Assembly: GCF_014697195.1 (NCBI RefSeq)
Contig: NZ_JACJRJ010000019.1
Span: 34,850 to 98,849 of the forward strand
Reading direction: 5' to 3'
Length of the DNA stretch: 64,000 nt
From: Cylindrospermum sp. FACHB-282
GTDB taxonomy: Bacteria > Cyanobacteriota > Cyanobacteriia > Cyanobacteriales > Nostocaceae
A program made the position numbers and the translations under genes. Below, one piece after another: positions 1-8,919 of the stretch. Below the pieces are notes generated by a model. It was given only the letters and a program-made list of their open reading frames with translations, did not search any database and was not told where the DNA came from. Each line of letters begins with the position of its first letter. Within the stretch, counting starts at the first letter, position 1.

Positions 1-589
1 TAGTAAGAAACACTATTATGTAAGTAGCGATGCTTATAGCAGCGCTCACATTTCATAGCATCTTTTTTGATGGATAAATACTAAGACTTATCAGACACTT
101 TAAGTTTTTGCCTTAATAGTGCGATTGTTAGCTTGTGCAAAGATTTTAATTTGATAAGTTGATTTGCTCCAACTCGATACTTATAAGAAGTATCTTAGCT
201 TTTGGGGGTGAAAATTTTGCCAAAGTTTCTGAATAATTTAGGGTAAGTTGGCTGCCAAGTTGAGAGCAGCACTCTGCTAACTGTTGGTAAAATAACAGGG
301 TAAAAGGCTCACCAGAGGTGATGGAGAAAAATTAGCTTACATTCCATATCTTGAACTGTGATCTAAAATAAATATTCGATAAATATTGGGCAATTAATCC
401 TAGTTTTTGATTAGACTATTAAGCTCTAATTTTTATATACCAATAGTAAATAAGGCAGGCTTAATTGAGAATAATCAGTATTTAAAATAACCTTTTTAGC
501 CCTGTAAAAGCAGTAAAAGATAATCGTGATACTTGAAACTAAGAAATTTTCAAAACCATTAATATTTGATAATTTAAACACCTGGAACT
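1..589. other. Non-coding upstream region
   Basis: AT-rich stretch with no supportable gene on either strand. It precedes the ethylene-receptor-like kinase and presumably holds its promoter, but I see no clear -10/-35 pair or named operator. The remainder of whatever lies to the left is outside the window. Confidence 0.5.
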
Positions 590-2713
590 ATGTCAGAATT
601 ATGGACTAATTTATTTAGCTCAAATCTGTTTATCCCCCACGGACACTGCTATTTATGGAAAACAGATTTAGTCTGGTTACACTTAGTATCTGACGCAATC
701 ATTGCGCTAGCTTATTACTCTATTCCAGCGACATTGTTTTACTTTGTCCGCAAAAGGCAGGATCTGCCTTTTCATGGAATTTTTCTCCTGTTTAGTGCAT
801 TTATCTTAGCTTGCGGCACAACGCACATTCTGGAGATTTGGACACTTTGGTATCCAACCTATTGGCTGTCGGGGTCAATCAAAGCAATAACTGCAATGCT
901 ATCTTTACTTACAGCAGTAGAGCTTGTGCCCTTAGTTCCCCAAGCTCTGACACTTAAGAGTCCGGCTCAACTCGAAAAAGCAAACGAAGAACTTCAAACA
1001 CAAATAGCCGAGCGGTTACGGGTAGAGGAGGAACTGAGAAGATACCAAAATCATCTGGAGGATTTGGTGGCTTTTCGTACCAATGAGATTACCAAGTCCA
1101 ACGAGCAATTACAACAGGAAATTGCTGAACGCCAGCGCCTTCTAGCAGTTCTCAAACTAAGTGAGGAACATTACCGTTATTTGGCGGAGTCAATTCCCCA
1201 ACTCGTATGGACGGCTGAGTCCAATGGGAATACTGATTATTTTAATCAGAATTGGTGTGATTACACGGGGTTAACAGTGGAGGAGTCCTTGGGTTCTGGT
1301 TGGTTGGCGGCGTTGCATCGAGATGATGTAGAAAGTGCTGAGGAGGTATGGTCAAATGCTGTGAATAATGGCATTTTATATGAAAATGAATACCGCTTCA
1401 AACGGGCTGTTGATGGTTCTTATCGCTGGCACTTAGCGCGAGGCTTACCGCTAAAAGATCAGCAAGGTTGTGTAATCAAGTGGTTTGGAACTTGTACTGA
1501 TATCCACGAACAAAAAGAAATACAAAAAGAACGGGAGCACCTGCTGGAATTAGAACAAACCGCACGCGCTAAAGCAGAAACGGCGAATCGAATTAAAGAT
1601 GAATTTCTGGCTGTACTTTCTCATGAGCTACGCACTCCACTTAATTCGATTCTTGGGTGGTCTAAGTTGCTACAAAGCCATAAGTTTGACGAAGCAAAGA
1701 CATCTCAAGCCCTAGCTACAATTGAGCGTAATGCGACATTACAGGTTCAATTAATTGAGGATTTGCTGGATACTTCGAGAATTTTACAGGGTAAATTGTC
1801 GCTGAAGATTAGGAAGATCAATTTAGAATATACAGTCTTGTCTGCACTAGACACGATGCGGTTAGCAGTAGAAACAAAGTCAATTCAGGTGGATACAATA
1901 TTTGCCCCGAATGTGGGCATGGTTCTGGGTGATTATACTCGCTTGCAGCAGGTTGTTTGGAATCTCCTTTCCAATGCTGTCAAATTTACACCCAAGCAGG
2001 GAAAAATAGAAGTGCGACTAAGGCAGGCTGATGGTTATGCTCAAATCATAGTTAGCGATACAGGCAAGGGAATTAGTGCTGAGTTTTTGCGTTATGCTTT
2101 TGATTACTTCCAACAGGCAGATAGTAGTTCTGTGAGAAAATTTGGCGGATTAGGGCTGGGACTAGCAATTACCCGTAATCTCGTGGAGATGCACGGCGGT
2201 ACTGTTAAAGCAGAAAGCTCTGGTGAGGGAAAAGGGGCAACATTTACCGTCAGTTTACCGCTTTGCGAAAATGAAAGCCCTAGTGTGCCAGAGGAACCAA
2301 ATCAGCCTAGATTTTTAGCACCATTATCTTTAACGCTGGCTGGTGTAAAAGTTTTAATTGTTGAGGATGATGCTGATTCACGAGATTTTGTTGTTTTTGT
2401 CTTAGAGCAAGAGGGGGCTGAGGCGATCGCAGTATCTTCGGCTTTTGAAGCCTTACGAGTCTTGGAACAGCTAAAGCCAGATGTTTTGGTCAGTGATATT
2501 AGTATGCCCGATATGGATGGCTATATGCTCATACGTCAAGTGAGAACTTTGATCCCAGAAGCTCTTGGGCAAATTCCGGCGATCGCGATGACTGCCTATG
2601 CGAGAAAATATGACCAGCAACAAGCACTCTTAGCAGGGTTTCAGATGCATTTATCTAAGCCGCTGAATGCAGAAAAGTTAGTTGCAGCGGTTGTCAGCCT
2701 TGTAGAGGCATGA
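590..2713 (+). CDS. Ethylene-receptor-like hybrid histidine kinase
   Basis: A 707-residue membrane sensor kinase. Residues 1-125 form three hydrophobic segments matching the plant ETR1 ethylene-binding domain: D35, Y42, I72, C75 and H79 keep exactly the spacing of ETR1 D25, Y32, I62, C65 and H69, the residues that hold the copper cofactor and form the binding site. A coiled stretch (125-190) leads to a PAS domain (about 190-310), a HisKA domain with phospho-acceptor H345 in the motif SHELRTP, a HATPase domain with its G-boxes, and a C-terminal receiver (about 590-707) with phospho-acceptor D636 in VSDISMPDMDG. Cyanobacterial homologues (Synechocystis SynEtr1) bind ethylene and influence phototaxis; the same ligand here is inferred from residue conservation. 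The gene stands alone, convergent with grxD. The ATG at 590 has only a weak Shine-Dalgarno. Confidence 0.9.
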   Translation: MSELWTNLFSSNLFIPHGHCYLWKTDLVWLHLVSDAIIALAYYSIPATLFYFVRKRQDLPFHGIFLLFSAFILACGTTHILEIWTLWYPTYWLSGSIKAITAMLSLLTAVELVPLVPQALTLKSPAQLEKANEELQTQIAERLRVEEELRRYQNHLEDLVAFRTNEITKSNEQLQQEIAERQRLLAVLKLSEEHYRYLAESIPQLVWTAESNGNTDYFNQNWCDYTGLTVEESLGSGWLAALHRDDVESAEEVWSNAVNNGILYENEYRFKRAVDGSYRWHLARGLPLKDQQGCVIKWFGTCTDIHEQKEIQKEREHLLELEQTARAKAETANRIKDEFLAVLSHELRTPLNSILGWSKLLQSHKFDEAKTSQALATIERNATLQVQLIEDLLDTSRILQGKLSLKIRKINLEYTVLSALDTMRLAVETKSIQVDTIFAPNVGMVLGDYTRLQQVVWNLLSNAVKFTPKQGKIEVRLRQADGYAQIIVSDTGKGISAEFLRYAFDYFQQADSSSVRKFGGLGLGLAITRNLVEMHGGTVKAESSGEGKGATFTVSLPLCENESPSVPEEPNQPRFLAPLSLTLAGVKVLIVEDDADSRDFVVFVLEQEGAEAIAVSSAFEALRVLEQLKPDVLVSDISMPDMDGYMLIRQVRTLIPEALGQIPAIAMTAYARKYDQQQALLAGFQMHLSKPLNAEKLVAAVVSLVEA

Positions 2714-2764
2714 GTTTGACATCCTTTTTTAGTAAATGATCACCAAACCCAAAGCCTGAAAAAA

Positions 2765-2810
2765 CCCTTGAAATGGGGGAAATCATCAGCATCCCCCTAA
2801 TTTTCAAGGG
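2765..2810 (-). terminator. Stem-loop terminator of grxD
   Basis: A long inverted repeat (CCCTTGAAA at 2765-2773 pairing with TTTCAAGGG at 2802-2810, plus an inner GGGG/CCCC pair). On the minus strand it is followed by TTTTTT, so it fits a rho-independent terminator for grxD. On the + strand there is no T-run, but the hairpin may also slow transcription coming from the kinase gene. Confidence 0.7.
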
Positions 2811-2837
2811 CAATAAAAACAGGACAAATTGAAAATA

Positions 2838-3161
2838 TTAGGAAGCTAGGGCAACTTCCACCAACTGCTGCAACTCGCCTTTTTGGTACAGTTCAATCAA
2901 GATGTCAGAACCGCCAATGAATTTACCATCAATATAGACTTGGGGAATTGTCGGCCATTCGGAATATTCTTTGATTCCTTGGCGAATTTCGGAGTCTGCT
3001 AAAACGTCAACTGTCTCAAAGGGAACTCCCAAGGTATTGAGGATTTGCACAACGTTGTTAGAGAAACCGCATTGAGGCATCAATTTGTTGCCCTTCATGA
3101 AAACCATAATCTTGTTTTGTTCTAACAAGTTATCAATTTTCTCTTTGAGTTCTGGTGTCAT
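2838..3161 (-). CDS. grxD: Monothiol glutaredoxin (CGFS type)
   Basis: A 107-residue glutaredoxin of the Grx4/GrxD class. These proteins bind a [2Fe-2S] cluster with glutathione and act in iron-sulfur trafficking and iron sensing rather than disulfide reduction. The monothiol active site CGFS is at residues 31-34, followed by the WPTIPQVY and GGSD glutathione-binding motifs. The frame is open 13 codons upstream, but the ATG at 3161 (MTPELKEK) matches the usual family start and has an AGGA Shine-Dalgarno about 12 nt upstream. It lies just downstream of a BolA-family gene on the same strand; CGFS glutaredoxins and BolA proteins form heterodimers, so the pair is probably functional and co-transcribed. 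Confidence 0.95.
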   Translation of the reverse strand: MTPELKEKIDNLLEQNKIMVFMKGNKLMPQCGFSNNVVQILNTLGVPFETVDVLADSEIRQGIKEYSEWPTIPQVYIDGKFIGGSDILIELYQKGELQQLVEVALAS

Positions 3162-3261
3162 GGTTTTTTGTTTCCTATGTGGCTGATAGTCAAGATTCAA
3201 TAGTTAATAGTCAACAAGCCAACAGTTCAGCGTTTCAATTTTGCACTTGGGACTATTGACA

Positions 3262-3519
3262 TTACGAAGCAGTTGTGGATTGCCAAGCTTCGGGGGTATA
3301 TGTTTTTAGAGCCAAGGCATGAATTGCTTCCGTTGACATAGCTTGCCGCACCGCACCATAAACCAACTGATGCTGTTGTACCAGTCCCTTACCGGCAAAC
3401 TGCGATGAAACTACTGTCACCTGATAGTGGTCACCGCCTCCAGTTAAGTCCTGCACCTGAACTTGGGCGTCTGGCAGTCCCGCCTTGATCATTGCTTCAA
3501 CCTGCTGCGGACTAATCAT
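3262..3519 (-). CDS. BolA family protein
   Basis: An 85-residue protein with the BolA fold: N-terminal helix ([17 protein letters not shown]), a central strand region with [12 protein letters not shown], and the helix-turn segment [12 protein letters not shown] containing the conserved histidine. The C-terminal [12 protein letters not shown] is also typical. BolA proteins partner monothiol glutaredoxins through a shared [2Fe-2S] cluster. The gene sits about 100 nt upstream of grxD on the same strand, supporting a Grx-BolA module. The start ATG has an AGGA motif at good spacing. Exact regulatory role in cyanobacteria is not evident from sequence. Confidence 0.9.
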   Translation of the reverse strand: MISPQQVEAMIKAGLPDAQVQVQDLTGGGDHYQVTVVSSQFAGKGLVQQHQLVYGAVRQAMSTEAIHALALKTYTPEAWQSTTAS

Positions 3520-3806
3520 CGCAATTCCTGAAAAAACTTACTTTACTATTATTAACAAGATATGGGGCAGATGCCGTTGCCCGTGTCATATTTTGGCAAA
3601 GTGGAGAATAAAAGGGCCCTTGAGGGGTATTTGTGCGATCTGCACCAAAGCAGTAGCAATGAAGCGATCGCGATCGCTTCCACCGGGCCGAGTACCCAAG
3701 GCCCGTAGCGCCCACAATTGTCACCGCAGATAGCCTCATCTTAACATTGGGCGTTCTCAAGCTGCTCAGAAAGAGGTGAGAAGAACCAGTAGAAATTAAA
3801 GAACGC

Positions 3807-4409
3807 TTATTTTGGGGAAGATGAAGTAGTACCTTGTCTCGGATAGGGAGTATCAACAAAACCTAACTCCAACAACTGTTGATAGGCTTTTTTGCCTAAA
3901 TCCCGCGTTGGGTTTTGGCTCTTAATAATTTGCACTAACAAGGGTACGGCTAATTCTGACTGATTTAGTGCCCGATGTACCAGTGCTAACCGATAAGTAG
4001 CCTCATCTCGCAGTTGGGCTGTTTCTAGGGCTTTTTTCCGCTGGGAATCAGAAACACTGTTGTCAATTCCCGAAAAGCTAGAGTTGAGGTCTTGATAAAA
4101 ATTAGATAGCTGATTAAAAACCTGACGTGCTTCTAGGAGCTTCTTAGCGGCTAGGTCGTATTTTTGGGCAGATACAGCATCATCTGACTCTTTAAGGAGA
4201 CGCTGCCCGCCTTCGATGCTTAAAATGCTGTTATTTTGGCTTATGGGACGGAGATTATTGGGATCGTTGGGGTCAATCGGTTGTGGTTGTCTAGTAGCAC
4301 TTGGTGGCTGTGATACCTGAGCATTGACGGGCGATAGCAGGCTAAAGGCAGCGATGAGTGATAAGCAAGTGAAGCGAATTAAGGGAGGAGCAACATCAGC
4401 AATGTTCAT
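3807..4409 (-). CDS. Secreted helical (TPR-like) protein, unknown function
   Basis: A 200-residue protein. The N-terminus (residues 1-30) has a hydrophobic stretch ending in VNAQ, a likely signal peptidase I site, so it is probably periplasmic or thylakoid-lumenal. A Pro/Asn-rich linker (31-60) is followed by an all-helical region (about 65-185) with alanine- and leucine-rich repeats resembling tetratricopeptide helices. No catalytic motif is seen. It looks like a conserved cyanobacterial protein of unknown function. It is divergent from the subtilase gene, from which it is separated by a structured 336-nt region. Confidence 0.75.
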   Translation of the reverse strand: MNIADVAPPLIRFTCLSLIAAFSLLSPVNAQVSQPPSATRQPQPIDPNDPNNLRPISQNNSILSIEGGQRLLKESDDAVSAQKYDLAAKKLLEARQVFNQLSNFYQDLNSSFSGIDNSVSDSQRKKALETAQLRDEATYRLALVHRALNQSELAVPLLVQIIKSQNPTRDLGKKAYQQLLELGFVDTPYPRQGTTSSSPK

Positions 4410-4570
4410 GGGATCAATTAGTGTGACAATTATCTAAAAAAGGTATGGAAACTTCGGGTATCTTAACTCTGTTTGCGTCTTCGACAAAGCAAATTTACAT
4501 AGTAAGTTTTTCTGGTTTAGACTGAGAATCAGTTCACTAGAGTTCCCATTGCTCTTGAGAAAAACTTGTC

Positions 4571-4704
4571 CAAAATTGGTCAACCTTCCCTTGAGGGCGG
4601 CTTTTAGAATCTAGTTTTCACCCAATATCTTGGGTTATGGCGAGAAAGCGGGTCTGAGTTTACCCATTTAACGAGTAGATTTTGGATCAGGTTGACCAAT
4701 TTTG
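4571..4704. repeat. Perfect 16-bp inverted repeat enclosing a hairpin
   Basis: CAAAATTGGTCAACCT (4571-4586) is repeated as its exact reverse complement at 4689-4704, with 102 bp between. Inside is a second short hairpin (ACCCAA tatc TTGGGT near 4620-4636). The 336-nt gap between the divergent genes 3807-4409 and 4746-6869 contains no gene. The structure could be a miniature mobile element or a paired regulatory site. Confidence 0.75.
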
Positions 4705-4745
4705 AATAACTTTAATGAAACCCCTGCTTCACTAAAATCATCCCT

Positions 4746-6869
4746 ATGAGCGATCCCATCAATTCCTCAGATTTTTCCACTACAGGTGTACCAGCAAGCA
4801 GCCAGGGATTGGTTTTACAACGCGGTGGTGAAGAGTTGATTTTAGAAAAAGCTTTGTATCGTTTCACCATCCGGCTGGTTTCTGACCTTGGGCGATCGCA
4901 ATTATCTCAGCTTACTTGGGGTGTTTGGCGTCGGACTATTCCCCCAGCACAACTGGAACTATTCACTGTTGAACCCGGCCAGTTAGAAGCAGCCATGTCT
5001 CAAGCACGGGCTGACCAAAATGTAGCTTTTGCCAGTCATGTTTACAAAATCAAAGATAATCCTGGCTCTTTCGTTTATCTGAGTGACCAAATCACGATTC
5101 AATTTGCCTCTTGGGTGGATAGTGCCAAAATTAATGCTATAGCCACCACCTTTAGATTAGTCCAAGATAAACCAGTCTTGGGACTGCCTAATACTTTTGT
5201 GTTTTTGGTCACTAAAGAAGCAACAGAAAATCCCCTCAAAATTGCTAACCAATTGTCAGGACTGCCCTTCGTTTTAGCTGTTGAACCTAACATCATCATC
5301 CAACAAGAACCACATTATAAACCCCGCGATCCTCTCTATACCCAGCAATGGTATCTCAACCACAATGGCGGTAATCAGTTGGCGGTGGGTTCCCATATTG
5401 ATGCGGAAAAAGCTTGGGATATCACTCGCGGTGTCCGTTCTGTGGTTGTGGCGGTAGTGGATGATTCTTTTGATTTGAATCACCCAGATTTTCAGGGTTT
5501 GGGAAAAGTTGTTGCCCCCAGAGACTTGAAAGAAAATGATTTTTTACCATTACCTGATGAAAAAGAACCCAGTCACGGTACAGCTTGTGCAGGGATAGCG
5601 GTGGCTGAAGAAAATGGTACGGGAATTGCTGGAGTGGCATCTGGTTGTGCATTGATGCCGATTCGCACTACTGGGTTTTTGGATGATGAATCAATTGAAG
5701 AAATATTCGACTGGGCAATAAACAAGGGAGCGAGTATTATTTCTTGCAGCTGGGGAGCATCGGCTGTTTATTTCCCTCTGTCTATGCGCCAACGTGCTGC
5801 TATTAGCCGCGCTGCTGCTCATGGGCGCAATGGCAAAGGTTGCGTGATTGTGTTTGCGGCAGGTAATGCCAACCGCCCGATTGACGGTAGTGTGAATGAG
5901 CGGAATTGGCCGAAAAATATTTTACAAGGTAATACGGCTTGGTTAAGTGGTTTTACTATTCATCCAGATGTGATTACTGTGACTGCTGCTACGAGTTTGA
6001 ATAAGAAAGCAGCTTATAGCAATTGGGGTACTAACGTTTCAGTGTGCGCCCCTAGTAACAATGCCCCACCGGGGATGTGGTTTCAGGAGATTGGTTTTGT
6101 ATACACACAACCTGCGATAAATACGGTGGGTGTCGCCAACGGCTCTTCCCTTTCTGGATTGGGAATATTCACCACTGACCAAGTGGGAGCGGCTGGCTAT
6201 GACCAAGGTAATTTTACCAGTAACTTTGGCGGTACTTCTAGTGCCACTCCCGTAGTTGCAGGTGTAGCTGCACTAGTTTTATCAGCAAATCCTGATTTGA
6301 CGGCCCAACAAGTAAAACGCATTCTGCAAGAAACCGCTGATAAAATTGTTGACCCTGATCCTGACCCCCAATTGGCTCTGCGTGGGGGTACTTACGATGC
6401 TAGTGGTCATTGCCAATGGTTTGGTTATGGCAAGGTAAATGCCGCCAGGGCAGTGCAAGCAGCCAAGCAGGTGCTGGCGGTGGCGTCAAGTGCCAGCAGA
6501 CAAGTCAGGGGTGAGAATAACAACCAACTAGGGATTCCGGATCATAATCAACAGGGGATCAAGAGTGGGATCACCATTGCTGAGGCTATTATCATTCAAG
6601 ATATTCAGATCAGAGTTAATATCACTCACGATTTTTTAGGTGATTTAGAAATTTATTTAATTTCCCCTAGCAATCAGCAAGTGTTGTTGCAAAGTCGCAC
6701 CTTAGGCCGTGGCACCAATTTGCAAACAACCTATAAAATGCAAACGCACCCCGCCCTCAAGCAGTTACTGTCCCTGTCAGCTCAAGGACGCTGGCAGTTG
6801 TGGATCATCGACTACTCACCCCAAGATGTGGGCAGACTAAATAGCTGGGAATTAGTCATTAGTTATTAA
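4746..6869 (+). CDS. Subtilisin-family serine protease with P-domain (PrcA-like)
   Basis: A 707-residue S8 peptidase. An N-terminal propeptide-like region (1-200) precedes the catalytic domain, with the triad D239 (VAVVD), H277 (PSHGTACAG) and S498 (GGTSSATP). The C-terminal 110 residues (from about 590) form a proprotein-convertase P/Homo-B domain, recognisable by HDFLGDLEIYLISPS and GRLNSWELVI. This arrangement matches the calcium-dependent protease PrcA of Anabaena. No classical signal peptide is visible at the N-terminus, consistent with that family. The ATG at 4746 lacks a strong Shine-Dalgarno. Substrate and calcium dependence are inferred from the family. Confidence 0.9.
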   Translation: MSDPINSSDFSTTGVPASSQGLVLQRGGEELILEKALYRFTIRLVSDLGRSQLSQLTWGVWRRTIPPAQLELFTVEPGQLEAAMSQARADQNVAFASHVYKIKDNPGSFVYLSDQITIQFASWVDSAKINAIATTFRLVQDKPVLGLPNTFVFLVTKEATENPLKIANQLSGLPFVLAVEPNIIIQQEPHYKPRDPLYTQQWYLNHNGGNQLAVGSHIDAEKAWDITRGVRSVVVAVVDDSFDLNHPDFQGLGKVVAPRDLKENDFLPLPDEKEPSHGTACAGIAVAEENGTGIAGVASGCALMPIRTTGFLDDESIEEIFDWAINKGASIISCSWGASAVYFPLSMRQRAAISRAAAHGRNGKGCVIVFAAGNANRPIDGSVNERNWPKNILQGNTAWLSGFTIHPDVITVTAATSLNKKAAYSNWGTNVSVCAPSNNAPPGMWFQEIGFVYTQPAINTVGVANGSSLSGLGIFTTDQVGAAGYDQGNFTSNFGGTSSATPVVAGVAALVLSANPDLTAQQVKRILQETADKIVDPDPDPQLALRGGTYDASGHCQWFGYGKVNAARAVQAAKQVLAVASSASRQVRGENNNQLGIPDHNQQGIKSGITIAEAIIIQDIQIRVNITHDFLGDLEIYLISPSNQQVLLQSRTLGRGTNLQTTYKMQTHPALKQLLSLSAQGRWQLWIIDYSPQDVGRLNSWELVISY

Positions 6870-6888
6870 CTCAGGACAACGGACAAAA

Positions 6889-7659
6889 TTAAGAGTTGGG
6901 AATTTCTGCAAAAGCGTGATTAGCGATCGCAGATTCTTGATGGCTTAATGAAAGCAACATATTTGCTAAATCTGCTGTCAGGCGTTTGGCATCTCGTTTT
7001 ACACAGCCATTGAGATAATCTGTTACTTTTAGGGCTTCACCAATGTGAATACTGGCATCTGCACCCCAACTAGGATAAGGTTGGCTGTAATTGATGCCGA
7101 CGGGGACAATTTGCACCCCCAATCCTGGGTGAGTCAATTCAGCACTCAACGCCAAACGAGCAATTCCCGGTTTTAACGGATGAACTTGGCGATCGCGATA
7201 AATCCCCCCTTCTGGATAAATAACCAACATTTCTTTATTTACCAGCAATTCCACAGAATGACGGAGAGTGGCGATCGCTGGACGCTGAGGATCTACAGGA
7301 AACCCCCCCATCCGTTGGACAAACCAACCTTGCAGCCCAGTACATTCAGTAATCGTCACCATAAAACGCAAGTCTCGACCTGTCACGCAACGACCAGCAG
7401 CATAGGGTAAGAGCAATGAATCCCAACGCGCCCGATGGGTAGGAGCAAAAATCACAGGCCCACATTTGGGAATATTGTCTTGCCCAGTAATTTTAATTCG
7501 CCGAAAGAATAATGGTAGAACAACGTGACGCCCCAATAGATACAGCAGAGGACTTAACCAAGGTGAAACCTGGGAGGTAGTAGAAGCCACCTCAGAATGT
7601 GCTGGCATATCCGTTGGTGTTGCTTGGCAGGTAGTAGAAGCAGAGTAAAGTTCCATCAT
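6889..7659 (-). CDS. 1-acyl-sn-glycerol-3-phosphate acyltransferase family protein
   Basis: A 256-residue PlsC-type acyltransferase. The catalytic HX4D motif is HRARWD (H75, D80), and the glycerol-phosphate-binding block is YPEGG (148-152) after RMGGFPVDP. It likely transfers a fatty acyl group to lysophosphatidate or a related lysolipid at the membrane during glycerolipid synthesis. The N-terminal 30 residues are poorly conserved-looking, and the true start may be one of the inner methionines (M18). It is convergent with the subtilase gene, leaving only 19 nt between stops. Which acyltransferase paralogue it is cannot be told. Confidence 0.85.
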   Translation of the reverse strand: MMELYSASTTCQATPTDMPAHSEVASTTSQVSPWLSPLLYLLGRHVVLPLFFRRIKITGQDNIPKCGPVIFAPTHRARWDSLLLPYAAGRCVTGRDLRFMVTITECTGLQGWFVQRMGGFPVDPQRPAIATLRHSVELLVNKEMLVIYPEGGIYRDRQVHPLKPGIARLALSAELTHPGLGVQIVPVGINYSQPYPSWGADASIHIGEALKVTDYLNGCVKRDAKRLTADLANMLLSLSHQESAIANHAFAEIPNS

Positions 7660-7771
7660 GACGGTGGCTGCTGATTGTCGAGTAAATATAAAAGGAAAGC
7701 TTGATTATCTACACCGTAGATTTTCTTGCGTCACTTGTGTCCTACCAATTGGACAGTTTCACCTCTGTCCG

Positions 7772-8257
7772 TTAATTTCGCTGACGCCGCTTAGTAGCAA
7801 ACCACCCTTGTAATTGCTGACGGCAGGCTGATTCTAGAATACCGCCAACTACTTGCAGGCGGTGATTAGAAGCTGGGCTAGCAGGTATGTTGATAACAGT
7901 ACGAATTGCGCCAGTTTTTGTATCGTCCACCCCATAGACAAGTGTACCCAAACGTGCTTGCACAATCGCACCAGCACACATCGGGCAAGGTTCTAAAGTT
8001 ACATAGAGGGTACATTGATGAAGACGCCAACTTTGCAAGCTTTTAGCAGCAGCCCTGAGAGCGATAACTTCTGCATGGGCTGTGGGGTCTTTGTCCCGTT
8101 CTTTTCTATTTTCACCTTCTGCAAGTAAGCTTCCGGTTGAGTCAATGATCACAGCCCCCACAGGAACTTCCCCCGCATCACCTGCTATTTTCGCTAATTC
8201 TAGGGCATGATGCATCCATTGTCTATGTATAAGATATTCTGCATATTCAGTAAACAT
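7772..8257 (-). CDS. tadA: tRNA-specific adenosine deaminase
   Basis: A 161-residue zinc deaminase that converts adenosine 34 of tRNA-Arg(ACG) to inosine, enabling wobble decoding. The zinc site is complete: H61-A-E63 (HAE, with E63 the proton shuttle) and P90-C91..C94 (PCPMC). Length is normal for TadA. It lies between the acyltransferase and grxC on the same strand with small gaps, so co-transcription is possible but not functionally suggestive. Confidence 0.95.
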   Translation of the reverse strand: MFTEYAEYLIHRQWMHHALELAKIAGDAGEVPVGAVIIDSTGSLLAEGENRKERDKDPTAHAEVIALRAAAKSLQSWRLHQCTLYVTLEPCPMCAGAIVQARLGTLVYGVDDTKTGAIRTVINIPASPASNHRLQVVGGILESACRQQLQGWFATKRRQRN

Positions 8258-8338
8258 CTTCTTAATATTTGGGCAAATAAATAACCCTCAGACTTCTAGC
8301 CTGGGGCTACAAAACAGAGCATACCTGCGTGGGCTATT

Positions 8339-8650
8339 TTATGCAGCTTGAGCTAGAAGGGAGTCTAGTTGACCTTGTGTATCTAACTGATAAAGGTCAT
8401 CACAGCCGCCAATGTGCTGATTATTAACGAAAATCTGCGGAACACTGCGGCGTCCGTTGGCCCGTTCAGCCATTTTTGCTCTGGCTGCTTCATCACCATC
8501 AATTTTGTATTCGGTGAATTTGACACCTTTCCACCACAGCAGCAACTTGGCACGAATGCAATAAGGGCAAGTTTGCCAAGTGTAGATTTCCACATTGGCT
8601 TGAACCCGTTCTGGGTGGCGACCTAAGAGAGGATTGAGAAAGTCCAGCAT
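8339..8650 (-). CDS. grxC: Dithiol glutaredoxin 3
   Basis: A 103-residue class I glutaredoxin that reduces disulfides and glutathionylated proteins using glutathione. The dithiol active site is C28-P-Y-C31, followed by RRSVPQIFVN (cis-Pro loop) and GGCDDLY (glutathione-binding). A short N-terminal extension (about 20 residues) precedes the fold; an internal start is possible, but the ATG at 8650 is the only obvious methionine. It is distinct from the CGFS protein at 2838-3161. Confidence 0.92.
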   Translation of the reverse strand: MLDFLNPLLGRHPERVQANVEIYTWQTCPYCIRAKLLLWWKGVKFTEYKIDGDEAARAKMAERANGRRSVPQIFVNNQHIGGCDDLYQLDTQGQLDSLLAQAA

Positions 8651-8824
8651 ATTTTTTAGTAAACTTCTTAACTACACAACACGTAGACTAAACACTAATA
8701 AAAAATATTTTTTTACTCAGAAACTTTGTTAACTGCAAAAAAATTAGAAGTTTGCTTATTCAATATTTTAACTATTAGTTTAGCATCACAGCTACTTAAA
8801 GACAAGATTTTTTTTGTTACAAGC

Positions 8825-8850
8825 AAGTCGGAGATTTACAGCTCCGACTT
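8825..8850. terminator. Inverted repeat downstream of the peroxidase gene
   Basis: A 9-bp perfect stem (AAGTCGGAG / CTCCGACTT) with an 8-nt loop, 70 nt past the stop of the DyP gene. There is no strong T-run directly after it on either strand, so termination activity is a guess. Confidence 0.4.
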
Positions 8851-8919
8851 GGTTTAAGAGAATTCTTAAATTAAATACATTGCTGTGTCACAAGTTCATC
8901 AGTGACTCAACCCAACTTG

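Noticed and set aside
3485..3859. Frames between bolA and the secreted-protein gene
   Set aside because: Overlap known genes at both ends and have unnatural composition; no motif.
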